Shown here one piece after another: positions 35,310 through 44,244 of a stretch of DNA of 64,000 nucleotides. The number at the start of each line of letters is the position of its first letter. Position 1 is the first letter of the stretch. Where the stretch lies: assembly GCA_910579145.1 (NCBI GenBank), contig CAJTTQ010000001.1:1-64000 (forward strand), given 5' to 3'. The notes under the pieces were generated by a model. It worked only from the letters and a program-made list of their open reading frames with translations, was not told where the DNA came from and did not search any database. Position numbers and translations under genes: made by a program. The stretch comes from an uncultured Eubacterium sp. GTDB lineage: Bacteria; Bacillota; Clostridia; Lachnospirales; Lachnospiraceae.

Positions 35310-36220
35310 AAAAGCAAAGGAAGAAAAAGACTCTGGCATTTAAAAATGCGGTAGCGGGATATTTGTTTATTGCTCCATTTATCCTGGGATTTATCCTGTT
35401 TATGGTCGTTCCACTGGGACAGTCGCTTTTGATGACATTTAATGAGGTTGTTCCGATGTCAGATGGTACCGGGTTTTCGATGTCATGGGCGGGGATCAAA
35501 AACTATAAGGATGCCTTTACGGTAGATCCAGAATTTGTTCCTTTTCTGATCTCCGAGGTTACGACGATGCTCGTCAACACACCGGCGACACTCATATTCA
35601 GTTTTTTCATCGCGCTGTTGCTGAATCAGAACTTCAAAGGAAGAGGCGCGGTACGTGCGATCTTCTTCCTTCCGGTGATCCTTTCATCGGGTGTCATCGT
35701 CGGTGTGGAGTATAACAATGCCCTGCTTCAGGACATGAAAGAGGTGATCGCGGACACGTCTAACGACGCCAGTATCACCGGCGTGCTCGAGAAGATCCTG
35801 GTCACGTCCGACAGCAGTCCGATTTCCATGATGTTTTGGTATGTGTTTGACATAATCAACAAAGTATATGACATTGCGATTGCTTCTGGTATCCAGATCA
35901 TCATGTTCCTTTCGGCGCTGCAGACGATTTCACCAAGCATGTTTGAAGCAGCGAAGATTGAGGGATGTACGGCATGGGAAAGTTTTTGGAAGATCACGTT
36001 CCCTATGGTCAGCTCTATGATACTCGTAAACGTAGTATATACCGTAATCGATTTCTTCTTAAAGACGGACAATACGGTCATGACGAAGATTTCCGAAGAG
36101 GTAGGAAAGTTGAATTATGGATTTAGTTCGGCGATGGCTTGGGTATACTTCTTATGCGTAATTGTTATCCTTGGTGTTGTTTCGCTGATTATTTCTAAGA
36201 GGGTGTACTATTATGAATAA
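35306..36220 (+). CDS. Sugar ABC transporter permease (second system, MalF type)
   Basis: A 304-residue permease with about six hydrophobic segments and the docking loop FEAAKIEGCTAWESFWKITF near residue 215. Between segments three and four it has a longer polar insertion (about 135-185, including DMKEVIADTSNDASITGVL) than the first-system permease, probably an external loop. AGGAGG before the ATG, which overlaps the preceding stop. It overlaps the next permease by eight bases, so the pair is tightly coupled. Confidence 0.92.
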   Translation: MKKQRKKKTLAFKNAVAGYLFIAPFILGFILFMVVPLGQSLLMTFNEVVPMSDGTGFSMSWAGIKNYKDAFTVDPEFVPFLISEVTTMLVNTPATLIFSFFIALLLNQNFKGRGAVRAIFFLPVILSSGVIVGVEYNNALLQDMKEVIADTSNDASITGVLEKILVTSDSSPISMMFWYVFDIINKVYDIAIASGIQIIMFLSALQTISPSMFEAAKIEGCTAWESFWKITFPMVSSMILVNVVYTVIDFFLKTDNTVMTKISEEVGKLNYGFSSAMAWVYFLCVIVILGVVSLIISKRVYYYE

Positions 36221-37211
36221 AAAGAAAAAATTTAGAACCTTTATCGAACGAAACAAAAAATCCAACGGGTACTTATTGAGAAAGACATCTTTTAACGTGT
36301 TTTATAAGATTGTGCGTGCCGTCTTACTGTTTGGATTATGTTTCATGATTTTGCAGCCGTTGTTAAACAAGGTTTCATTGAGTTTCATGGAAGAGCGGGA
36401 CTTATATGATTCCACGATCGTAGCGATCCCGCGGCATTTTACGACGAGCAACTATAAGATCGCTGCCTATCTGATGAAGTATTGGCAGTCGCTGATGAAT
36501 ACAGCGTTGATCTCACTGTTAGTCAGTGTGCTTCAGATCATTTCATGTACATTGGTGGGATATGGCTTTGCCAGATACAAATTCCCGTTGAAGGGACTGT
36601 GGTTCGGAGCTGTGATCCTTGTGATCCTCGTACCGCCTTCTACGATCCAGTCATCGTTGTACTTGAATTTCTGTTACTTTGATATTTTTGGTATCTTTGC
36701 CCTGTTTAACGGCGGGAAGCCGTTAAACCTATTGAACTCAGCTACGCCGTACGCGCTCATGTGCCTCGGATGTATGGGATTGAAGAGCGGTCTGTATATC
36801 TACATGATTCGCCAGTTCTTCCGCGGCATTCCGAAGGAGTTAGAAGAGGCAGCTTACGTCGATGGATGTGGAAAGGTGGCTACATTTGTTAAGATCATGC
36901 TGCCGGACGCAAAGCCGATCATTACATCATGTTTCCTGTTCGCGTATGTGTGGCAGTGGACAGATTCGTTTTATTCCAATCTGTTCCTGAGCCAGGAGTT
37001 TGCTCTTTTGTCAAATAAGCTGGCGAATCTGGCGGGGGCGCTGGACAGCTACCTGGATGTGCGCGGTATCGCGAAAAAGGCGACGACAGCCTATTCACAG
37101 GGGATGATCGCCACGGGTACGCTGATGGTCATCATACCACTTATCATTTTATATCTGTTCGCGCAGAAAGGATTTGTGGAGAGTTTGAGCCAGAGTGGTA
37201 TTAAGATGTAG
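36213..37211 (+). CDS. Carbohydrate ABC transporter permease (second system, MalG type)
   Basis: A 332-residue permease with a basic N-terminus and about six hydrophobic segments. The docking loop is EEAAYVDGCGKVATFVKIML near residue 210. It is longer than the first-system MalG-type protein by an extended cytoplasmic start. Its ATG lies inside the end of the previous gene. It partners that permease and the solute-binding lipoprotein encoded 76 bases downstream. Confidence 0.92.
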   Translation: MNKKKKFRTFIERNKKSNGYLLRKTSFNVFYKIVRAVLLFGLCFMILQPLLNKVSLSFMEERDLYDSTIVAIPRHFTTSNYKIAAYLMKYWQSLMNTALISLLVSVLQIISCTLVGYGFARYKFPLKGLWFGAVILVILVPPSTIQSSLYLNFCYFDIFGIFALFNGGKPLNLLNSATPYALMCLGCMGLKSGLYIYMIRQFFRGIPKELEEAAYVDGCGKVATFVKIMLPDAKPIITSCFLFAYVWQWTDSFYSNLFLSQEFALLSNKLANLAGALDSYLDVRGIAKKATTAYSQGMIATGTLMVIIPLIILYLFAQKGFVESLSQSGIKM

Positions 37212-37229
37212 CAAGTACGATGAAGTTAT

Positions 37230-37253
37230 CACCCTGTCTGTCTGGGCAGGGTG
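37230..37253 (+). other. Intercistronic stem-loop before the solute-binding protein gene
   Basis: A 9-bp stem (CACCCTGTC with GGCAGGGTG, one T-G pair) without a following T-run. It stands in the 76-base gap between permease and binding protein. Such loops often protect the mRNA of the binding protein, which is needed in excess over the permeases. Confidence 0.55.
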
Positions 37254-37287
37254 TAACGATAAATAAATTAAAGGAGGTTAACAAATT

Positions 37288-38733
37288 ATGAGATTGAGCA
37301 CAAAAAAAATGATTGCCATGGGTCTTGCAGTTGTTTTGACTGTTGGTTCTCTGACAGGATGTGGAGATACACCGGAGTCAAACAATGGAGAAGGAAACGC
37401 GAATGCAACGGCAGCGCCAAGTGGTGAAGAAGGTCAGGGAAGTTCAACAGGGAAGAAGACATTTGATGATCTGGGAGGTATGACGATCACGATCGGTGAC
37501 TGGTATACTTCTGAGGAGGTAGGAGAGTCGGACTTTGCGAAGGCGACGGAGGACTACCGCAAGGAGATCCAGGAGAAGTATAATTTCAACATCGCCCGTA
37601 AGACGATGTATTCCTATACGGATCAGCAGGAGACATACGTAAATGGCGTTATGTCGAACAGTCCGAGCTGTCAGTTGTTTTATCTGTATCAGGAGTTCGT
37701 TTCGGCTCCGCTCATGAAAGGTCTGATGTATAACCTGAAAGATCTTCCGGAACTGGATTTCGCAGAGGAAAAATGGAATCCTACCGTAACGGAAATTATG
37801 AGCATTGGTAATGGAATCTGGGGTATGAATCCAGAGTCAGAGCCTCGCGGAGGTTTGTTCTTTAATAAGCGTATGTTGAAAGAAGCCGGTATTCCAGAAG
37901 ATGAGCCATATGATCTTCAGGCGAGCGGCGACTGGACATGGAGCAAATTTGAAGAGTATTGTAAGAAGCTCACGATCGACGCAGATGGCGACGGTAAAAC
38001 GGACCGTTACGCACTTGCCAGCTTCTCGAAGTATTATCTTCCGATGTGTGCTGCCAACAACAACGCGACGTTTGTATCACGTAACGACAAAGGTGAGTAT
38101 GAGAACGCAACGGGAACGCCAGAATTCCTCGAAGCTATGAACTGGGGCATGGATATTTACGACAAAGGTTATATCATGCCGAAACCAGACGGAGCTGCAT
38201 GGGATTGGTATAAAGCAGCATTCCGTGATGGTGAAGTTGCGATGCAGACAGCAGAGGTTTATGAGATCAACGCATTCTCTAATATGGAAGACGACTGGGG
38301 ATTTGTTATGTTCCCGTACAATGAAAAAGTGGAGGGAGCCACAAACAAGACAACGCCGAACGACAATATTATTGTAATGCCGAGCTGCTTCGACCAGGAT
38401 ACAGCTGAAAAGATCGCGTTTGCTTATGACCTCTACACAGAGGCAACTCCAGGTTTTGAGTTAGATGATGCGTGGAAAGAGACATACTATGAGCAGTTTA
38501 AAGATGAGCGTGCGGTAGATGAGACACTTCAGATGATGACAGAAGTAGAGCATAAGCAGACATCTTTCCTGCCAATGATCAGTGATCTGGATTATGGTGA
38601 TTTCTGCTACTCTGTATATGCAGGTGCGAAAAAACCTCAGCAGCAGATTGAGGCCATTTCCTCAAAATGGGACAGCAAGATTAGTGATATGAATAAGAAA
38701 TATGCAAACTTTGCTGCTTCTCATTCAAAATAA
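37288..38733 (+). CDS. Extracellular solute-binding lipoprotein (second system)
   Basis: A 481-residue sugar-binding lipoprotein with signal MRLSTKKMIAMGLAVVLTVG and lipobox LTGC. A short Asn/Gly/Ser/Pro-rich tether follows, then a family 1 solute-binding fold (about 60-480), with landmarks MNPESEPRGGLFFNKRMLKE and a Trp-rich core (WDWYKAAFRDGEVAM). AAAGGAGGTTAACAAATT gives a strong ribosome binding site. It is the last gene of the import operon before a terminator. Likely ligand: xylo-oligosaccharides, inferred from the flanking GH3 and GH67 genes. Confidence 0.93.
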   Translation: MRLSTKKMIAMGLAVVLTVGSLTGCGDTPESNNGEGNANATAAPSGEEGQGSSTGKKTFDDLGGMTITIGDWYTSEEVGESDFAKATEDYRKEIQEKYNFNIARKTMYSYTDQQETYVNGVMSNSPSCQLFYLYQEFVSAPLMKGLMYNLKDLPELDFAEEKWNPTVTEIMSIGNGIWGMNPESEPRGGLFFNKRMLKEAGIPEDEPYDLQASGDWTWSKFEEYCKKLTIDADGDGKTDRYALASFSKYYLPMCAANNNATFVSRNDKGEYENATGTPEFLEAMNWGMDIYDKGYIMPKPDGAAWDWYKAAFRDGEVAMQTAEVYEINAFSNMEDDWGFVMFPYNEKVEGATNKTTPNDNIIVMPSCFDQDTAEKIAFAYDLYTEATPGFELDDAWKETYYEQFKDERAVDETLQMMTEVEHKQTSFLPMISDLDYGDFCYSVYAGAKKPQQQIEAISSKWDSKISDMNKKYANFAASHSK

Positions 38734-38772
38734 TCCATTGTTCATGCAGTGGATCATGAAGTAGTGTGACAA

Positions 38773-38820
38773 AGGGCTGTTCAGAATAAACGATACGTTT
38801 GTTTTGTTCAGCCCTGTTTT
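38773..38820 (+). terminator. Terminator-like stem-loop between importer and hydrolase genes
   Basis: AGGGCTG pairs with CAGCCCT, with further pairing inside (AATAAAC with GTTTGTT), followed by GTTTT. It separates the ABC operon from GH3. The short T-run suggests partial termination, which would give the importer more mRNA than the hydrolases. Confidence 0.6.
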
Positions 38821-38869
38821 AAATGAAACGGAATTTGTGCAGCGTTCATGCACGGGAATGGAGGATTGG

Positions 38870-41008
38870 ATGAAAACGTTTGAAGAGAGAGCGGAGGCCC
38901 TTGTAGCGGAGATGACATTGGAGGAGAAGGTGTACCAGACCCTTCACGGGGCTCCATCCATCGACAGACTGGGCGTGAAAGCCTATAACTACTGGAACGA
39001 GGCGCTTCACGGCGTGGCGAGGGCGGGTACGGCGACCGTGTTCCCACAGGCGATCGGCCTGGCCGCCACATTTGATGAGGATTTTATGGAAGAAATTGCG
39101 GAGGCTGTTTCCGACGAAGGCCGCGCGAAGTTCAATGTGCAGCAAAAGTACGGTGATTACGACATTTATAAAGGACTTACCTTTTGGTCTCCCAATGTCA
39201 ATATTTTCCGCGATCCCAGATGGGGCCGGGGACATGAAACTTTTGGCGAGGATCCGTACCTGACTTCGAGGCTGGGCGTCAGATTTATCGAGGGAATGCA
39301 GGGGAACGACGAAACGTATATGAAAGTCGCTGCCTGCGCGAAGCACTTTGCCGTGCATTCCGGCCCGGAGGACGAGCGGCACAGCTTTAACGCGGTCGTG
39401 AGTGAACAGGATCTGCGGGAAACATATCTGCCTGCGTTTAAGGCATGTGTCAAAGAGGCGGGTGTGGAAGTGGTCATGGGCGCGTATAACCGCACGAATG
39501 ACGAGCCGTGCTGCGGCAGCAAACGGCTGCTCGAGGATATCCTCCGCGGCGAGTGGCAATTCAAAGGGCATGTCACGTCCGACTGCTGGGCGATCAAAGA
39601 TTTCCATGAATATCATATGGTTACATCTACTCCGGTAGAAAGCGTCGCCCTGGCGATGAACCGCGGATGTGACCTCAACTGCGGAAACATTTACGGCAAT
39701 CTGTTAAAGGCGGTGGAAGACGGTCTGGTCGAGGAGGAGACGATCACCCGCGCGGTCGTGCGTCTGCTTACGACCCGTATGAAGCTCGGCCTGTTTGATC
39801 CGCAGGACAAAGTGCCGTTTAACGCCATTGATTACGGGGTGGTTGACTGTGAGAAGCACAGAAAGCTAAATGAGAGAGCGGCGAAAAAGAGCGCTGTCCT
39901 TTTGAAAAATGAAGATGCGCTGCTTCCTTTGGACAAGAAGGCGTACCGGACGATCGGCGTCATCGGGCCGAATGCGAACAACCGGAAAGCGCTGGTCGGA
40001 AACTACGAGGGGACCGCGTCTGAGTACATAACGATCCTGGAAGGGATCCAGGCATATGTCGGCGATGAGGTACGCGTGCTGTACTCCGAGGGGTGCCATC
40101 TATGCAAAGACCGGATCCAGGGACTGTCACAGGGAAATGACAGGATGTCGGAAGTCCGGGCGGTGGCGGACGCGTCGGATGTTATCATCGCCTGCATGGG
40201 GCTGGATGCCAGCTTAGAGGGTGAAGAGGGCGACGAAGGAAATGAATTTGCCAGCGGAGACAAGCCGGGACTGAATCTGCCGGGCCTTCAGGAAGAGGTG
40301 CTGGAAGAACTGGTGAAATCAGGCAAGCCGGTCGTTCTCGTGCTGTTATCGGGAAGCGCTCTGGCCGTACCGTACGCGGATGCGCACATTCCCGCGATCC
40401 TGCAGGGATGGTATCCGGGAGCGAGAGGCGGGAAAGCGATCGCGGATATTCTGTTTGGAGAAGCTTCCCCGGAGGGCAAACTACCGGTGACGTTCTACCG
40501 CACGACAGAAGAACTTCCAGATTTTAAGGACTATTCCATGAAAAACCGCACCTACCGTTATATGAAGCAGGAGGCGTTGTATCCGTTTGGGTACGGGTTG
40601 AGTTATACGGAGTTTGAAATCACAGATTCGAACATTTCTGCGGAAACGATCGAAAAAGGCGGTCAGGTCACGGTTATGGCGACGCTGAAAAATACAGGAA
40701 AAATGGAAGGGGCGGAGACGGTACAGGTATATATCCACGCCTGCACAGAAGACGCGCCGAATTTCCAGTTGAAGGCACTGAAAAAGGTTACGCTCGGACC
40801 GGGCGGGGAGCAGGTGGTGAGCCTGACACTGACGGATGAGGATTTCGGCTTGTATAACGAGGACGGCGCGAAGGTTTTGAACGCCTGTGACTACGAGGTG
40901 TATGTCGGCACGAGCCAGCCGGATGCGCGGAGCGCGGAACTTCTCGGCAGGAAACCGGTGAAGCATATCGTCAGACATGAAGGTGAGCCGGTAGTTCTGC
41001 CGGAGTGA
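38870..41008 (+). CDS. Glycoside hydrolase family 3 (beta-xylosidase/beta-glucosidase)
   Basis: A 712-residue cytosolic enzyme. The GH3 N-terminal barrel (about 1-320) carries the nucleophile Asp238 in TSDCWA and substrate-site residues in ACAKHFAVHSG. The C-terminal alpha/beta domain (about 345-560) and a fibronectin-like domain (about 600-700) complete the usual layout. The SDC form of the nucleophile motif is commoner in xylosidases than glucosidases, which agrees with the locus. The start is 38870: GGAGG sits five bases upstream, and an earlier frame start at 38804 lies inside the terminator. GH67 follows after a 72-base gap. Confidence 0.93.
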   Translation: MKTFEERAEALVAEMTLEEKVYQTLHGAPSIDRLGVKAYNYWNEALHGVARAGTATVFPQAIGLAATFDEDFMEEIAEAVSDEGRAKFNVQQKYGDYDIYKGLTFWSPNVNIFRDPRWGRGHETFGEDPYLTSRLGVRFIEGMQGNDETYMKVAACAKHFAVHSGPEDERHSFNAVVSEQDLRETYLPAFKACVKEAGVEVVMGAYNRTNDEPCCGSKRLLEDILRGEWQFKGHVTSDCWAIKDFHEYHMVTSTPVESVALAMNRGCDLNCGNIYGNLLKAVEDGLVEEETITRAVVRLLTTRMKLGLFDPQDKVPFNAIDYGVVDCEKHRKLNERAAKKSAVLLKNEDALLPLDKKAYRTIGVIGPNANNRKALVGNYEGTASEYITILEGIQAYVGDEVRVLYSEGCHLCKDRIQGLSQGNDRMSEVRAVADASDVIIACMGLDASLEGEEGDEGNEFASGDKPGLNLPGLQEEVLEELVKSGKPVVLVLLSGSALAVPYADAHIPAILQGWYPGARGGKAIADILFGEASPEGKLPVTFYRTTEELPDFKDYSMKNRTYRYMKQEALYPFGYGLSYTEFEITDSNISAETIEKGGQVTVMATLKNTGKMEGAETVQVYIHACTEDAPNFQLKALKKVTLGPGGEQVVSLTLTDEDFGLYNEDGAKVLNACDYEVYVGTSQPDARSAELLGRKPVKHIVRHEGEPVVLPE

Positions 41009-41080
41009 CGCGAAGCAAAGGCACGCAAAACGGCGGCGGACCGGGGTGACGGCCTCTCCGCTGGAAAAATGGGGGAAACG

Positions 41081-43060
41081 ATGAAATATACAAAATGCTG
41101 GCTTGATTACAAGCCGATACCAGAAAACCTGAGAAGGCCGTGCTACTATGAGCCGGTACTTCTCGCCTTTGGACGCGTCGCTGAGACGGCGGCGGAGGAA
41201 TATTGTATCTCGATGAGCGAGATGTTAGACGAGCCTGTGGAGATGCGGCGCGGGGAACCGGTAGACGAACCCGCGGTATATTTAGAGGTGGAGGAGGAAC
41301 TGCAGACAGCGGAAGCGGACGATTCACTGGCCGGACAGACCTTTGCGATCCGCGAGGAAGAGGAAAATATCATCATTACGGGAAAATCCGAAGAGGCGCT
41401 TTTACAGGGCGTGTTCGCGTTTACCCGTATGGTGTATCTCGGTGAGATTGACGAAAAACTGCCGTTTTGCTGTACGCCTTCGACGCCGCTGCGCATGATG
41501 GACCACTGGGACGATATGAATGGCAGCATCGAGCGCGGGTATTCGGGAAGATCGTTCTTTTACGACGATTACGAGATGATGTACAATGAGAGGATTGAAA
41601 TGTATGCCCGTCTCGTGGCCTCGATCGGCACGAACGCCATTACGATCAACAATGTGAATGTTCATGAGAAGGAGACGTTTTTGATCACCGACGTGTACCT
41701 GCAGCAGGTGAAGCAGTACGCGGAGCTGTTTGCCAGATACGGCATCCGGCTGTATGTCAGTGTGAATTTCGCGGCGCCGATGCAGCTTGGCGGGCTTGCG
41801 GTCTGTGACCCGCTCAATCCCGATGTGGCGGCGTGGTGGGAAAAGACGGTAAAGCACGTGTATGAGGTAATACCGGAATTTGGCGGTTTTCTCGTGAAAG
41901 CGGATTCGGAAGGGCGGCCGGGGCCGTTTACGTACGGGCGCACCCATGTGGACGGCGCCAATATGCTGGCGAGAGCGCTGGCGCCGTACGGCGGAACGCT
42001 CGTGTGGCGCTGTTTTGTGTACAATTGCGGACAGGACTGGCGCGACCGGAAGACGGACCGCGCGAGGGCGGCCTACGATCATTTTATGGAACTGGACGGG
42101 AAGTTTGACGACAATGTGATCCTTCAGATCAAGAACGGGCCCATGGATTTTCAGGTGCGGGAGCCGGTATCGCCGCTGTTTGGCGGGCTGAAAAAGACGA
42201 ACATGATGCTCGAGGTACAAATCGCGCAGGAATATACCGGACAGCAGATCGATCTGTGCTATCTCATTCCGATGTGGAAGGAGATACTGGCGTTTGACAT
42301 TGGCGGCGATGGGACGGCGGTTTCACATGTCGTCTGCGGGATCGCGGGCGTGATCAATACGGGCGATGATGAGAACTGGACCGGAAACGATCTGGCGGCG
42401 GCCAATCTCTATGGATTTGGGCGGCTGGCGATGGATGGGACGCTTTCGGCGGAGCAGATCGCGAGAGAGTGGAGCAGGCTCTCCCTTTCGCGCGAGGATG
42501 ATGTGACCGATACGGTCGTGCCGATGCTCTGCGGCTCGTGGGCGACGTATGAAAAGTACAATGCCCCGCTCGGGATCGGCTGGATGGTGACACCGCATAC
42601 CCATTACGGCCCGGATATCGACGGATACGAGTACGACCGCTGGGGAACGTACCACAGGGCGGATCTGCACGGCATCGGCGTGGACCGGACGGGCGCGGGA
42701 ACCGGCTATGTCGAACAGTACAACGAGCCCTGGCGCTCACGCTATGCCAATAAGGAGAAGTGTCCAGAGGAGCTGCTGCTCTTTTTCCACTACATCCCGT
42801 ATACGTACGTGTTAAAAACGGGAAAGACACTGATCCAGCACATTTACGACACGCATTTTGAAGGCGTCGAGGAAGTGGAAGCGATGAAGAAACAGTGGGA
42901 GGGACTGGCAGGGAAAATATCAGACCGCTCCTTTGCGTGCGTGAAGGACCGGTTTGCCAGACAGCTGGAAAACGCGAAGGAATGGCGCGACCGTGTCAAC
43001 ACGTACTTTTACCGGAAAAGCGGCATCGACGACGAAAAGGGAAGGACGATTTATCAATAG
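41081..43060 (+). CDS. aguA: Alpha-glucuronidase, GH67
   Basis: About 659 residues. It releases 4-O-methyl-glucuronic acid from the non-reducing end of aldouronic acids produced from glucuronoxylan. Active-site counterparts of the characterised GH67 enzymes are visible: the acid Glu in KADSEGRPGP, the Asp in NGPMDFQVREP and the Glu in MLEVQIAQEYTG. The N-terminal beta-sandwich domain and C-terminal helical domain complete a normal-length GH67. No signal peptide, so it acts on imported oligosaccharides. The start is 41081 (GGGGGA upstream) or 41069. It gives the strongest single clue that the locus is for glucuronoxylan. Confidence 0.95.
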   Translation: MKYTKCWLDYKPIPENLRRPCYYEPVLLAFGRVAETAAEEYCISMSEMLDEPVEMRRGEPVDEPAVYLEVEEELQTAEADDSLAGQTFAIREEEENIIITGKSEEALLQGVFAFTRMVYLGEIDEKLPFCCTPSTPLRMMDHWDDMNGSIERGYSGRSFFYDDYEMMYNERIEMYARLVASIGTNAITINNVNVHEKETFLITDVYLQQVKQYAELFARYGIRLYVSVNFAAPMQLGGLAVCDPLNPDVAAWWEKTVKHVYEVIPEFGGFLVKADSEGRPGPFTYGRTHVDGANMLARALAPYGGTLVWRCFVYNCGQDWRDRKTDRARAAYDHFMELDGKFDDNVILQIKNGPMDFQVREPVSPLFGGLKKTNMMLEVQIAQEYTGQQIDLCYLIPMWKEILAFDIGGDGTAVSHVVCGIAGVINTGDDENWTGNDLAAANLYGFGRLAMDGTLSAEQIAREWSRLSLSREDDVTDTVVPMLCGSWATYEKYNAPLGIGWMVTPHTHYGPDIDGYEYDRWGTYHRADLHGIGVDRTGAGTGYVEQYNEPWRSRYANKEKCPEELLLFFHYIPYTYVLKTGKTLIQHIYDTHFEGVEEVEAMKKQWEGLAGKISDRSFACVKDRFARQLENAKEWRDRVNTYFYRKSGIDDEKGRTIYQ

Positions 43061-43144
43061 CGTCAGGTCGTCTGCACGGAGAGTGGAAGATCATTGAATG
43101 GGAAAAGAATCGACGAGAACGAACAGAAAGGAATGAGAACAGAT

Positions 43145-44221
43145 ATGGATATGACATTAAGATGGTATGGCACGGGAAATGACAGTGTCACACTGGAACA
43201 GATCCGCCAGATACCGGGCGTCAGCGGTGTCATTACAGCACTTCACGATATTCCGGCCGGCGAGGCGTGGACGTATGAGGATGTCATGGAGCGCAAACAG
43301 GAAGTGGAAGCGAGCGGGCTGGGACTGATCGGCATCGAGAGTATTAATGTACACGAAGACATAAAGATCGGTCTGCCGACGAGGGACGAACTGATCGATA
43401 ATTACAATAAATCCCTGGAGGCGGTCGGAAAAGCGGGCATCCATCTGGTATGCTACAATTTTATGCCGGTGTTTGACTGGACGCGGACCGATCTCGCGAT
43501 GCCGCTGCCGGACGGATCGACGGCACTTGCCTATGATTCTTCGATCATCGACGGCATCGACGCGAGTGAGATGTTTGAGCGTATCGAGAAGGCGAGCGGC
43601 GGGTTTGTCATGCCGGGCTGGGAGCCGAACCGCCGGGATGAGATCATGGATCTGTTTGACAAATATAAGGATGTGACCGCAGATAAGCTGCGGGAAAATT
43701 ATAAGGTGTTCCTCGACGGGATCATGCCGACGTGTGAGAAATATGAGATCAAGATGGCGGTCCATCCAGACGATCCGGCCTGGGATGTGTTCGGGCTTCC
43801 GCGCATTGTCACATGTGAGGACGACATGCTGAAGATCGCCGCGCTGAATAACAGCATCTACAACGGATTTACATTCTGTACGGGATCGCTCGGCAGCAAC
43901 CTGAACAACGATCTGCCAAACATCATCCGCAATCCGAAGATCGCAGAGAGGATCCACTTTGCGCATATCCGCAACATCAAGTATGAGAATGACGATCTGT
44001 TCCACGAAGTATCCCATCTGTCATCCGATGGAAATTTTGATATGTACGAGATCATCAAGGCGCTCATTGACACCGGGTTTGACGGGGTGATCCGCCCCGA
44101 CCACGGACGGATGATCTGGAATGAGCAGGCGAGGCCGGGATACGGGTTGTATGACCGCGCGCTCGGTGTGGCTTATATCAATGGACTTTGGGAAGCGATC
44201 CAAAAGAACAAAAAAGCGTGA
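43145..44221 (+). CDS. uxuA: Mannonate dehydratase
   Basis: A 358-residue enzyme that dehydrates D-mannonate to 2-keto-3-deoxygluconate. UxuA landmarks are the N-terminal MTLRWYG, GIESINVHEDIKIGLP, LVCYNFMPVFDWTRTDLA, the metal-site segments MAVHPDDPAW and HFAHIRNIK, and the ending RPDHGRMIWNE. AAAGGA 12 bases before ATG 43145 supports this start; the longer frame start at 43094 adds an atypical basic tail. It follows GH67 by 84 bases and precedes uxuB, so uronate released by GH67 can be catabolised by the same transcript. Confidence 0.95.
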   Translation: MDMTLRWYGTGNDSVTLEQIRQIPGVSGVITALHDIPAGEAWTYEDVMERKQEVEASGLGLIGIESINVHEDIKIGLPTRDELIDNYNKSLEAVGKAGIHLVCYNFMPVFDWTRTDLAMPLPDGSTALAYDSSIIDGIDASEMFERIEKASGGFVMPGWEPNRRDEIMDLFDKYKDVTADKLRENYKVFLDGIMPTCEKYEIKMAVHPDDPAWDVFGLPRIVTCEDDMLKIAALNNSIYNGFTFCTGSLGSNLNNDLPNIIRNPKIAERIHFAHIRNIKYENDDLFHEVSHLSSDGNFDMYEIIKALIDTGFDGVIRPDHGRMIWNEQARPGYGLYDRALGVAYINGLWEAIQKNKKA

Positions 44222-44244
44222 GGCATGCAGAAAAGAGGTAGATC

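Noticed and set aside
41402..42220. 272-residue minus-strand frame inside the GH67 gene
   Set aside because: Composition is His/Arg/Pro-rich and it overlaps residues essential for GH67; a shadow frame.
43157..44017. 286-residue minus-strand frame inside uxuA
   Set aside because: Antisense reading of a highly conserved enzyme, without ribosome binding site or recognisable domain.
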